17,705 bases of DNA, taken from contig JAFABA010000147.1 of assembly GCA_023426265.1 (NCBI GenBank), forward strand, positions 1 to 17,705, given 5' to 3'. Below, in pieces: positions 7,503-14,658 of the stretch. Position 1 is the first letter of the stretch; each line of letters opens with the position of its first letter. The position numbers were made by a program, and so were the translations under genes. The notes under the pieces are model-generated. The model was not told where the DNA came from. It saw only the letters and a program-made list of their open reading frames with translations, and searched no databases. The DNA is from Bacillota bacterium (GTDB taxonomy: Bacteria; Bacillota; Clostridia; Christensenellales; CAG-138).

Positions 7503-8339
7503 TTATATTTCTTTGAACAGCAGCGAAGCGTCATGCCCGCAAATGACACATTCGGGCTTCAGCTCCGGAATATGCAGCTTGATCTTCTCCGCGCTTTCAT
7601 AATACGCGTAATAGTTGTAAATCAGGCTGGAAGGCATCGTCGGCCAATCCTTCGGCGCGGGCGTGATTTTGTGCTTTTTGCCGTCGCAGTCCGTGATTTC
7701 ATCCATCCATGGGAAACAACTGCAAAGCTGATGAAACTGGTCGCCTACAAACACCCTTACGCCGTTCACCGTATTCACCACGATCGACTGGCTGCCTCTG
7801 GTGTGGCCGGGGGTTTTAATAAGCTTGATGCCCTCCGTCAGATGCAGATCGCCTTCCACGGTAAAGAAGTTTTTGTTTGCCGCAAGGAACGGTATTGCCT
7901 GCGGGTCATAGTCGCGCCTTAGTTTTTCGGCGAATACCTGGTTGTTCAGGTTGTACCATTCATCCTTTTGTGCAATGGACTTCGTGTTGGGGAACAGGTG
8001 CGCGTTGCCCGCATGGTCGTTGTGCAGGTGGGTATAGAGCACAAGGTTGATATCTTCCGGCTTGAGGCCGAGCTTTGCGAGCGATTCAATCAGGTCCTTT
8101 TCGCCGGCGTCCGCAGGGCAGCCCGCCCAGGCCTTCCCATCGATGATAAAGCTGGAATTGATTCCGTTATCAATCAATATGTTCTGTTCGCCATCCTGCA
8201 GCAAATATGCCAAATACGGCATCTTCATAACCAGCTTCTCGTCAAAGCCAACAGTATGGAACGATTTGGGGGCGATATGATAGCCGCAATATAAAGCCGT
8301 CGCCTTCCACTTTCCAACGCCGATCTCTTTTTTTCTCAT
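7503..8339 (-). CDS. Metallo-beta-lactamase-fold hydrolase (lactonase-like)
   Basis: A 278-residue dinuclear zinc hydrolase. The ligands are all present: HLHNDH (H104, H106, D108, H109), H179 in TPGHT, D200 in VGD, and H269 in CGHD. The layout and length resemble N-acyl-homoserine lactonases of the AiiA/AhlD type. In a sugar operon a role in opening a sugar lactone is more plausible than quorum quenching, but this is inference. The reading frame could start at TTG 8342, but ATG at 8339 has GGAG at good distance (GGAGAAGTTTG before ATG) and is chosen. Two conserved cysteine-rich bits (LCSCF 205-209, ECVICGHD) are not usual metal ligands. No signal peptide, so it is cytoplasmic. Confidence 0.85.
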   Translation of the reverse strand: MRKKEIGVGKWKATALYCGYHIAPKSFHTVGFDEKLVMKMPYLAYLLQDGEQNILIDNGINSSFIIDGKAWAGCPADAGEKDLIESLAKLGLKPEDINLVLYTHLHNDHAGNAHLFPNTKSIAQKDEWYNLNNQVFAEKLRRDYDPQAIPFLAANKNFFTVEGDLHLTEGIKLIKTPGHTRGSQSIVVNTVNGVRVFVGDQFHQLCSCFPWMDEITDCDGKKHKITPAPKDWPTMPSSLIYNYYAYYESAEKIKLHIPELKPECVICGHDASLLFKEI

Positions 8340-8372
8340 CAAACTTCTCCTAGCTTATAATTTTTTAATGAA

Positions 8373-8443
8373 GCGGGCGGTAAGCCCTTTTCGCTGCCCG
8401 CCCGCCCATTCTCAACATTGTTTCATCCATTCCGATGGGCGGG
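8373..8443 (-). promoter_or_regulatory. Two mutually exclusive hairpins in the cyclase-MBL gap
   Basis: On the minus-strand transcript, CCCGCCCAT (8443-8435) can pair with ATGGGCGGG (8409-8401), a perfect 9-bp stem. Alternatively GCGGGCGG (8405-8398) can pair with CCGCCCGC (8380-8373), an 8-bp stem. The middle strand is shared, so only one fold can exist at a time, an attenuator-like geometry. The second stem is followed by TTCATTAAAAAA rather than a T run, so it would not be a classic terminator. The 143-base gap lies between the cyclase stop and the MBL gene start. It may tune expression of the downstream half of the operon. Confidence 0.4.
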
Positions 8444-8482
8444 TGTATGTAGTTGTCCAACGCCACCAGCGTACGGGGCCTT

Positions 8483-9172
8483 TCAATCAATGATCGCAAC
8501 CGCCCTAATCGGCGATCCCGATCCTTTCCTGATGCGAAGCGGGAAGCCGTAGAAGAAGAATTTTTTATTCAGCAACTGATCGAGGTTGCAGAGATTCTCC
8601 ATATGGGGCACCCGGGTCTTTTTATAGTGCTGATGCACGGGGTAGTTTGTTGTCGGCGGACGATCCGGGCTGGGAGTGTCCGCGCCCCAGATTCTGATGC
8701 CTTTTTCCTCGATCAGATAAACGGCAGACGCATACGAGAAGCCCGAATAGTTCGTCAAATACTCCGGGTTGGGATAATGACGCTCATAATGGCCCGTATA
8801 GAACAAAACGACATCGCCTTTTTGAATGCCCCGGCCGGCGCGCTTCTCCGCTTCCATGATATCCTGAGGCTCAATCAGGCTATGTTCAGGCAGATGAGAT
8901 ACGTCAAGGCATATGCCTGGGCCATAGAAATTCTCCAGAGACATTTCATCTATCGTCGGAGCATCCGGGCTCGGATCAATGTGGCTCACGGCGTCCACAT
9001 GAGTCGGCCCATGATCGCAGAGCAGCAGGCCGTTCGTCCTGTAGCTGTAGCCCTCCGTCAAATTCCTCCCGGTTTCCTGATGGGTCACGGTGTCAAAAAC
9101 AACTGTCTTGGCATGGCCCGGGAACACCGGCATACCCGTATAGATCTCTTGCGTTAAATCGATTGCTTTCAT
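8483..9172 (-). CDS. Cyclase-family metal hydrolase (KynB/PF04199-like)
   Basis: A 229-residue protein of the 'putative cyclase' family, which contains arylformamidase KynB, isatin hydrolase and other Zn/Mn hydrolases that open C-N or C-O bonds. The family metal motif HGxHxDxxxH reads HGPTHVDAVSH here (H54, H58, D60, H64), preceded by the typical start IDLTQEIYTGMPVFPGH. GADTPSPD (162-169 region) and the MENLCNL segment near 191 also match the family. Length is close to the usual 210-230. AAGGAG lies just before the ATG. It sits directly after the transporter genes, as the first enzyme. A kynurenine role is unlikely, since no other tryptophan genes are near; ring or lactone opening of the imported compound is the working guess. 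Confidence 0.85.
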   Translation of the reverse strand: MKAIDLTQEIYTGMPVFPGHAKTVVFDTVTHQETGRNLTEGYSYRTNGLLLCDHGPTHVDAVSHIDPSPDAPTIDEMSLENFYGPGICLDVSHLPEHSLIEPQDIMEAEKRAGRGIQKGDVVLFYTGHYERHYPNPEYLTNYSGFSYASAVYLIEEKGIRIWGADTPSPDRPPTTNYPVHQHYKKTRVPHMENLCNLDQLLNKKFFFYGFPLRIRKGSGSPIRAVAIID

Positions 9173-9258
9173 ATTGACTCCTTTATACTATTTCATATAT
9201 GTAGCTCAAACGACTTACCCGGCCTATCATGGCCTCTTTCCCAATATCCCCTGTCGTC

Positions 9259-10761
9259 TTATTTTCCTGTCGCAATCATCATCAGATTGTTTTCGTTGAT
9301 CGCTTCGCCTCTCGCTTCGCTGACAATCTCGCCATCCCGCATGACAAGAATTCGATCGCATACGCCTATCAGCTCCGGCATTTCCGAAGAGACGAATATA
9401 ACGCCAATGCCTTTATTCGCAAGCTCACGGATCAATCCGTAAATCTCATGCTTGGAGCCAACGTCCACGCCTCTGGTCGGATCGTCCAGCATGAGGATTT
9501 GCGGATTTGCGGCCAACCATTTTGCGAAGACCACTTTTTGCTGATTGCCGCCGCTCAGGTTGCCGACAACCTGATCCGTTCCCGTGCATTTGACTCGTAG
9601 CTGACTGACATATTCTTTGGACAGAGCTTTTCTCTTTTTCTTATTGACCAGGCCGAAAGAGGACAAGGCTTTGAGCGACGGAATTGAGATATTGCTCTGA
9701 ATATCCATCTGCAGGATCAGGCCTTCCACCTTTCGGTCCTCGGGCAGCAGCACAACGCCCGCCTTTACCGCATCCGTCGTATTTTTGATGTGAACCGGTT
9801 TTCCATTGATGATTACTTCGCCCTGCGTCTTTGCGTCGGCGCCGAAAATCGCCCTGAAAAGCTCGGTGCGTCCCGCGCCCAAAAGGCCCGCAATGCCAAG
9901 AACTTCGCCCTGGTAAAGTTCAAAACTGACCGTCTTGAGTTTCTTCGAATTCGAGGACAGGTTCCTAACGACCATGACCGGATCGGCCTCACCGGCAGTA
10001 TGATCCGTTCCTGTTCCTCTTGCGAAGTAGTCGTCGCCCATTGTTTTGCCCGTCATCATTTTAACGATCATTTCGTGTGAGCAATCCCCGATCGGATAGG
10101 TGCCGACCACGCATCCGTCACGCATAATTGTAATGTCATCGGCGATTTCAAATATTTCATTCAATTTGTGTGAGATGTAGATGATCGTAACATCCTGCTT
10201 CTTCAGGTTACGGATAATTTTGAACAAATTACTTGTTTCCTGCAGGTTTAGCGCTGAAGTAGGCTCATCCATGATCAGCAGCTTGCTGTTGAGCGAAAGC
10301 GCCTTGGCGATTTCCACCAGCTGCTGCTCCGCTACCGTCAGTTCATAGATTTTGGTTGCCGGATGCCGATCCACCTCTACCGCTTCAAGCAACTTTTTGG
10401 ATTGGGAGATCTGATGTTTCTTCTGGACGATACCCAGTTTAGTGGGTGTTCGCCCAAGAAACATGTACTCCGCTATGGTCAAATTGACCGGCATATTCAA
10501 TTCCTGGTGAATAATCGCTATGCCTTTTTCCTGCGATTGGCGCGGGTTTTGAAATTTTACCGGCTCCCCTTCAAAGAGGATCTCCCCGCAATCCGGATGA
10601 CAGATACCGCAGATCACTCTCATCAGGGTCGTTTTTCCGGCACCGTTTTCGCCAACCATTGCATGAACCTCGCCTTTTTCAAACGCAAGGCTCACATCAT
10701 TCAAGGCTTTCACGCCAGGAAACGATTTGCAAATATTGATCGTCTTTAATAATAATGACAT
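9259..10761 (-). CDS. Sugar ABC transporter, double ATP-binding protein (RbsA/MglA family)
   Basis: A 500-residue protein with two ATPase halves, the normal form in ribose/galactose-type importers. First half: Walker A GENGAGKT (37-44), signature LTVAEQQ (141-147), Walker B LLIMDEPTSAL (161-171), switch ISHKL near 198. Second half: a degenerate Walker A GLLGAGRTE (292-300, Arg in place of Lys), a perfect LSGGNQQ (402-408), and Walker B ILMLDDP with Asp in place of Glu. This asymmetry, one competent and one degenerate site, is standard for the family. It lies 97 bases after the binding-protein gene. It energises uptake through the RbsC-like permease encoded two genes upstream. Substrate specificity lies in the binding protein, not here. 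Confidence 0.95.
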   Translation of the reverse strand: MSLLLKTINICKSFPGVKALNDVSLAFEKGEVHAMVGENGAGKTTLMRVICGICHPDCGEILFEGEPVKFQNPRQSQEKGIAIIHQELNMPVNLTIAEYMFLGRTPTKLGIVQKKHQISQSKKLLEAVEVDRHPATKIYELTVAEQQLVEIAKALSLNSKLLIMDEPTSALNLQETSNLFKIIRNLKKQDVTIIYISHKLNEIFEIADDITIMRDGCVVGTYPIGDCSHEMIVKMMTGKTMGDDYFARGTGTDHTAGEADPVMVVRNLSSNSKKLKTVSFELYQGEVLGIAGLLGAGRTELFRAIFGADAKTQGEVIINGKPVHIKNTTDAVKAGVVLLPEDRKVEGLILQMDIQSNISIPSLKALSSFGLVNKKKRKALSKEYVSQLRVKCTGTDQVVGNLSGGNQQKVVFAKWLAANPQILMLDDPTRGVDVGSKHEIYGLIRELANKGIGVIFVSSEMPELIGVCDRILVMRDGEIVSEARGEAINENNLMMIATGK

Positions 10762-10785
10762 GCTTTGCTCCAGCTTCCGTATTCA

Positions 10786-10817
10786 CTGGCTATCCCCGCT
10801 GCTGCCGGAATAGCCAG
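10786..10817. repeat. Hairpin between binding-protein and ATPase genes
   Basis: CTGGCTAT (10786-10793) pairs perfectly with ATAGCCAG (10810-10817), and after one mismatch two further G-C pairs extend the stem. It lies in the 97-base gap behind the substrate-binding-protein gene and has no T run on the minus strand. Hairpins here commonly protect the binding-protein mRNA and let it exceed the other transporter components; that role is inferred. Confidence 0.5.
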
Positions 10818-10858
10818 CGATACCGTCATTTTAAATCGGGCAGTAATCCAATGCCGCT

Positions 10859-11956
10859 TTATTTCGTGGTATAGGTGCTTTTCTCAAGAGAAATCGGGTC
10901 CGGAGAGTAAACGCCCTCTTTAAAATACTCGTTCGCATTTGTTGCGTCGATCATGATGGGATCGATCGTAACGTCCTTGGGAACTTCTTCACCCAGCAGG
11001 ATTTTCACAGCGAATTCAACGCCGGGGCCGGCGGCGTTCGTGTACAAAACGCTGCAGTCGAGGCGGCCGTCTTTGATTGCCTGAATGGCCTCCATCGTAC
11101 CATTGACACTGGTAATGAGCATTTCATCGCGGCGGCCGGCATTCTCGATCGCCGCAATGGCGCCCATGGTCGATTCATCGGCATGGGTGAAAACCACATC
11201 GATATTGTCATACGCCTGCAGGAAATCCTCCATAACGGACATTGCGGTGTCGCGGCGGAAGTTTGCCGGCTGGCTAGCCATGATCGTCAGGTCGGGATAC
11301 TTCTCCTCAATCCGTTTCCTGAAGCCGTCATCGCGCTGAACAGTCGTCGTCGCGCCGGGAACGCCTTCGAGAACAACGATATTGCCTTTGGGCTCGCCAT
11401 ATTTTTCAGTCATTTTGGCCGCGATGAAATCCGCAACCATAGCTCCGATTGCGTAGTTATCCGCATGAACATAGGTGGTAAACGCATCACTGGTAATGCC
11501 TCTGTCGATGCAAACGACAGGAACGCCCGAATTGTACGCTTCCTCGACAACCGGGGTCAGCGCGCCTTCCTGAGCCGGGCTGACGACCAGCAAGTCCAAC
11601 CCATTGACCAACATGTCTTCGATGTTTGAGATCTGCTGTTCAGCTTTTCCCTGGCCATCCGTCACTTCACAGGTGATGCCATAGAACGCGAACATGCTCT
11701 TTACGCATTCGGCCTGGTTATTGCGCCAGGGCTGATTCAAAGTGTCCTGGGCGAATCCGACTCTAAATTTGCTGTAGTCGACCTCCGCTTGTGCAGCCTG
11801 CGTCGCTTCCGGAGCCGCTGCCGGCTCGGGCGTCGCTTCTGCCGCGGGTTGCGCTGGTGCTGGTTCTGCTGCTGGCTGGTTGGGTGAGCATCCAGCCAAT
11901 ACGGATACTACAAGAAGCATTGCCATTGCCATTGAGATGAGTCTCGTCTTTTTCAT
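10859..11956 (-). CDS. Sugar ABC transporter substrate-binding lipoprotein (type 1 periplasmic-binding-protein fold)
   Basis: A 365-residue exported lipoprotein. Residues 1-22 are a signal peptide ending in the lipobox LAGC, with C23 the lipidated cysteine. Residues 25-57 are a low-complexity Ala/Pro/Glu linker, a tether often seen in Gram-positive binding proteins. The domain that follows, with KFRVGFAQDTLNQPWR, NGLDLLVVSPAQEGAL, GVPVVCIDRG and DVVFTHADESTMGAIAAIE, is the RbsB/LacI-like sugar-binding fold (Peripla_BP_4). Ligands of the family are monosaccharides, sugar alcohols or autoinducer-2; the ligand cannot be told here. AGGGAG before the ATG sets the start. It is the specificity component of the importer and the key to the operon's substrate. 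Confidence 0.93.
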   Translation of the reverse strand: MKKTRLISMAMAMLLVVSVLAGCSPNQPAAEPAPAQPAAEATPEPAAAPEATQAAQAEVDYSKFRVGFAQDTLNQPWRNNQAECVKSMFAFYGITCEVTDGQGKAEQQISNIEDMLVNGLDLLVVSPAQEGALTPVVEEAYNSGVPVVCIDRGITSDAFTTYVHADNYAIGAMVADFIAAKMTEKYGEPKGNIVVLEGVPGATTTVQRDDGFRKRIEEKYPDLTIMASQPANFRRDTAMSVMEDFLQAYDNIDVVFTHADESTMGAIAAIENAGRRDEMLITSVNGTMEAIQAIKDGRLDCSVLYTNAAGPGVEFAVKILLGEEVPKDVTIDPIMIDATNANEYFKEGVYSPDPISLEKSTYTTK

Positions 11957-11979
11957 GTTGATCTCCCTTCAATTTGTAG

Positions 11980-12027
11980 TTAGCGCGCCACTTCTTTTCG
12001 AACCTGTCCCATCAGGGCAACTAGACC
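11980..12027 (-). pseudogene. Remnant of a permease C-terminus
   Basis: In the 93-base gap after the permease gene, bases 12027-11980 read GLVALMGQVRKEVAR and then a stop. The intact permease just upstream ends ILAVLMGQTRKK and stop. LAVLMGQTRKK and LVALMGQVRKE agree at eight of eleven positions, and several codon differences (GGC/GGA, CGG/CGA, AAG/AAA) are synonymous, which points to shared coding ancestry rather than a chance repeat. The fragment has no start and is not expected to be translated. It is most simply the 3' end of a lost second permease gene. Confidence 0.5.
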
Positions 12028-12049
12028 AGGTATATTCAAAGTTTGAGCA

Positions 12050-13033
12050 TCATTTCTTCCGGGTCTGGCCCATCAGAACCGCAAGAATGATGATCATGCC
12101 TTTAAATATCATTTGAGGATAGGGCGAAACGCCCGCCAGGTTAAACACATTGTTCAGCAGCCCAATGATCGATGCGCCTAAGAATGTATTGATAATGCTT
12201 CCATAACCGCCGCCCATTCTGGTTCCGCCAACAATGACGGCGGCGATCGTATCAAGCGAGTAACCGGCTCCAACACCAGGGTCGCCAACGCCGATGCGGG
12301 CAGTCATCATCAGGCCGCCAACAGCCGATAACGCGCCGCTTATCATGTAGGCCATCATCTTTGTTGGTCTCGTTCGGACGCCGCAAAGGTCGGTCGCAGT
12401 TTCATTGTTTCCGATCGCATACGTATTCACGCCATAGCTGCTTTTAGAAATGATGAATTGACCGACTATTATGATCACGATAAATATGATGGCCATATTG
12501 GGGATGCCCATTGTGGCTCCATTGCCAAAAGCGGTCCAGCGTTTGTCATCCAGGATAATGGGCCGCCCGTCGCTAAAGAGGAACCCGAGGCCTTCCGCAA
12601 CGGTTGCCATACCAAATGTCGCCATGAATGGCTGCAGCTTGCCATACGAAACCAGAGATCCGGTAATGGAACCCAGTATTGTGCCCGCGGCAATGCAAAC
12701 GAGGGCGATAAGAATAACATTATTTCCAACATACGGCGCAACAAGCGGCACCAATACGCATGAAAAGGCCATCACGCCGCCGACAGACAGGTCAATGCCG
12801 CCGGAAATAATTACAAATGTCATGCCGACTGCCAGCACGCCCAGTATCGAAACCTGCCGAAGGACGTTGAAAATATTGTTGTATGTCAAAAATTTGGGCG
12901 ACAAAATCGAGGCTACAACAATCAAAGCAACGAATATCAGCCATAGCCCTGATTTGGTAACGATTTTTTTAAATTTGTCCAGCTTATGAGACTGACTCGA
13001 CAAAGCAAATGAAATGTTATCTGGTCCCGCCAT
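12050..13033 (-). CDS. Sugar ABC transporter permease (RbsC/BPD_transp_2 family)
   Basis: A 327-residue membrane protein with a cytoplasmic N-terminus (about 27 residues) and eight to ten hydrophobic segments. The family signature SGGIDLSVGG follows the second segment, and the stretch NNETATDLCGVRTRPTKMMAYMISGALSAVGG is the ATPase-coupling loop typical of RbsC. VGGTRMGGGYGSIINTFLGA near the end is also conserved. It forms the channel of the importer, presumably as a homodimer, because only one intact permease gene is present. GGAGG lies upstream of the ATG, though about 9 bases away. The 160-base gap before it holds degenerate cupin-tail repeats. The C-terminus LMGQTRKK has a decayed twin just downstream. 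Confidence 0.93.
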   Translation of the reverse strand: MAGPDNISFALSSQSHKLDKFKKIVTKSGLWLIFVALIVVASILSPKFLTYNNIFNVLRQVSILGVLAVGMTFVIISGGIDLSVGGVMAFSCVLVPLVAPYVGNNVILIALVCIAAGTILGSITGSLVSYGKLQPFMATFGMATVAEGLGFLFSDGRPIILDDKRWTAFGNGATMGIPNMAIIFIVIIIVGQFIISKSSYGVNTYAIGNNETATDLCGVRTRPTKMMAYMISGALSAVGGLMMTARIGVGDPGVGAGYSLDTIAAVIVGGTRMGGGYGSIINTFLGASIIGLLNNVFNLAGVSPYPQMIFKGMIIILAVLMGQTRKK

Positions 13034-13100
13034 ATGAACGAACCTCCGCTCTATTATGCTATTAATTTACTGAAAGCCATGATCGGCTTTGAAGGTGTGC

Positions 13101-13245
13101 AGAGTATGGTGGAGTAGCAGCGATGCTATGATTCAAAACTTTGATCAACTTGAACGTATCTATCTGTAAGAGTAAATGGTGGGGTATGATGACTTATTTA
13201 ACGGTATGGTCTTCTTTAAACGTATTCGGAGTAAATGGCGGAGTA
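13101..13245 (-). repeat. Three degenerate copies of the cupin gene's tail
   Basis: Three related elements lie at 13228-13245 (inside the intact cupin gene), 13169-13186 and 13101-13116. On the minus strand they read TACTCCGCCATTTACTCC, TACCCCACCATTTACTCT and TACTCCACCATACTCT. Read in frame, the cupin ends VVTPPFTPNTF...stop, the second reads TPPFTLTDRY...stop and the third AATPPYSAHL...stop. Each contains two TACTC-like hexamers 10-12 bases apart. They may be 3' fragments of lost cupin paralogues, or direct-repeat binding sites upstream of the permease gene. The rest of 13034-13193 shows no clear promoter; a small AAAGCC/GGCTTT stem lies at 13073-13090. Confidence 0.5.
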
Positions 13246-13574
13246 ACAACGGCAACAACCTTGAACATTTCAGTGCCATTTACATTAATGCACTGATGCA
13301 CTTCGCCGGGTGCACAATAGACGGCATCGCCGACTGCAACGTCAAATACCGTATCATTCACCTTGATCTGGCCATGTCCGCCGATGCAGAAGAAGGTTTC
13401 TTCCTGATCTTTATGCGAATGGGGATTGCTGCTGAAGCCCGGCGGGTATGCGCATGTGCCCAGCCATACATGCTCAGATCCAACCGTCCATGGGGCAACC
13501 ACGTGTGTGATTGTCCTCTTATAAGGCGCTTCAAACACTTCTTTGGGCGCTTCGGACTCTCTAACGAATTTCAT
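13194..13574 (-). CDS. Small single-domain cupin (metal-binding)
   Basis: A 126-residue cupin_2 protein. Motif 1 is G46-x5-H52-x-H54-x4-E59-x6-G66, and motif 2 places H93 (APGEVH) with N97 four residues on. H52, H54, E59 and H93 are the standard metal ligands. The ligand spacing resembles KdgF, the cupin that linearises unsaturated uronates, but that enzyme has Gln at the third position. It could instead be a sugar isomerase or mutarotase-like protein, or a small-molecule sensor. Its stop is unusually close to decayed copies of its own tail. The ribosome site AAGGAGG contains the LacI stop codon (9-base gap), so regulator and cupin are translated together. Confidence 0.85.
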   Translation of the reverse strand: MKFVRESEAPKEVFEAPYKRTITHVVAPWTVGSEHVWLGTCAYPPGFSSNPHSHKDQEETFFCIGGHGQIKVNDTVFDVAVGDAVYCAPGEVHQCINVNGTEMFKVVAVVTPPFTPNTFKEDHTVK

Positions 13575-13583
13575 AATTCCTCC

Positions 13584-14615
13584 TTAATCTGTCTTTGTGG
13601 AATTCCTTTCAATAAGCTGCAATGGATATCTTCTTTCAACCGGGACCATATTCTTGTCCTGAATATTCTGAAACAGCAAATCGACCGCATCCTTCGCCAT
13701 CAAGGATATGGGCTGGCTAAAACTTGTTAAGGAATATGCCGGCCATTCCCCCATGAATATGTTGTCAAATCCAATAATCGCAACGTCTTTTCCTATGGTC
13801 AGCCCAAACTCATACTTCAATGCGTCGATCGCGCCAAATGCCATTAAGTCGTTTGCACATAAAATGGCACATGGCAACGGCATTTTTTTTGCCGAGGCGC
13901 GCACAGCCGCCATGCCGGACTCATAGGTATAATCCCCCTGCAGAATGATCGGGTCCGGATAACCGTACTCATGCAATTTTCTGAAAAATCCAAATTGCCG
14001 TTCCATGTTGGACGATGAATTGATATCGCCCGCCAAATAAACGAAATTGCGGAATCCTTTTTCGATCAGCAATACCGCAGCATCCTCTGCCGCTTTATAG
14101 TTGTTGGGCAATACGACGTTCGTTTTGACGCTGGTCGAGTACCGGAGCACCTGCAGTACGGGAATGTTCAGCCGCTGGCAGGACAACGTGAGTTCCGATG
14201 ACAGATTTGCGTACAAAAGGATCAGGCCTTCAATCTGATACTGCAATATCTGCGTCATCATGTCGTCGATGGATTGATTTTTTTCGGATTCAAAGTAAAT
14301 GATCTGCCTGTTTGACCTCTGAATTAAATAGACGATCTCGGAAAGCATTTCTGCGAACGCGGTGTTTCTGGTATACCCTTTTACAATACCAATAAAATTG
14401 CTCCGGGACAAAACGAGGCTTCGTGCAAACGCATTCGGCTGGTAATTGAGCATTTTCGCGGCTTCCATAACCTTTCTTCTTGTCTCAATAGAAAGATTTG
14501 GGTTCGCGGAAAACACCCTGGATACCGTCGATTGCGATACGCCTGCCAGTAATGCGACATCCCGTGAAGTTACTTTGTTAAATTCATTGTTGTTTTCCAT
14601 ATTTGATTTCACCAT
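13584..14615 (-). CDS. LacI-family transcriptional regulator
   Basis: A 343-residue repressor-type protein. The N-terminal helix-turn-helix spans about residues 15-35 (VTSRDVALLAGVSQSTVSRVF), followed by the hinge YQPNAFARSL (58-67), then a Peripla_BP_3-like effector domain with FRNFVYLAGD and AILCANDLMAFGAIDALK and VAIIGFDN. It should sense the transported compound or a catabolic intermediate and control the operon. It is the first gene of the operon and lies directly behind the promoter, so it probably regulates itself. The start is uncertain: ATG 14615 and ATG 14600 both fit and neither has a strong ribosome site; 14615 is used. A helix-turn-helix immediately after a short N-terminus makes either acceptable. 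Confidence 0.92.
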   Translation of the reverse strand: MVKSNMENNNEFNKVTSRDVALLAGVSQSTVSRVFSANPNLSIETRRKVMEAAKMLNYQPNAFARSLVLSRSNFIGIVKGYTRNTAFAEMLSEIVYLIQRSNRQIIYFESEKNQSIDDMMTQILQYQIEGLILLYANLSSELTLSCQRLNIPVLQVLRYSTSVKTNVVLPNNYKAAEDAAVLLIEKGFRNFVYLAGDINSSSNMERQFGFFRKLHEYGYPDPIILQGDYTYESGMAAVRASAKKMPLPCAILCANDLMAFGAIDALKYEFGLTIGKDVAIIGFDNIFMGEWPAYSLTSFSQPISLMAKDAVDLLFQNIQDKNMVPVERRYPLQLIERNSTKTD

Positions 14616-14632
14616 TCAAGAAAATCTTATGC

Positions 14633-14640
14633 ATACGTAT
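14633..14640. promoter_or_regulatory. Candidate LacI-family operator
   Basis: ATACGTAT is a perfect 8-bp palindrome with the central CG typical of LacI-family operators. It lies between the proposed promoter and the regulator start. Half-related sequences AAACGTATT (13219-13227) and GAACGTATC (13152-13160) occur near the permease gene. The site is short, so binding is a guess. Confidence 0.35.
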
Positions 14641-14658
14641 TCAAGAACTTATATGTGT

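Noticed and set aside
9178..9208. Promoter-like TTGAGC-N16-TATAAA upstream of the cyclase gene (minus)
   Set aside because: Transcription would start within the ribosome binding site, leaving no usable leader; it is more likely an A+T-rich spacer.
9226..9262. Possible third gene-tail fossil: CGACAGG repeated around the ATPase stop (ATGK versus TTGD)
   Set aside because: Only seven bases repeat and the protein match is three residues, too short to separate from chance.
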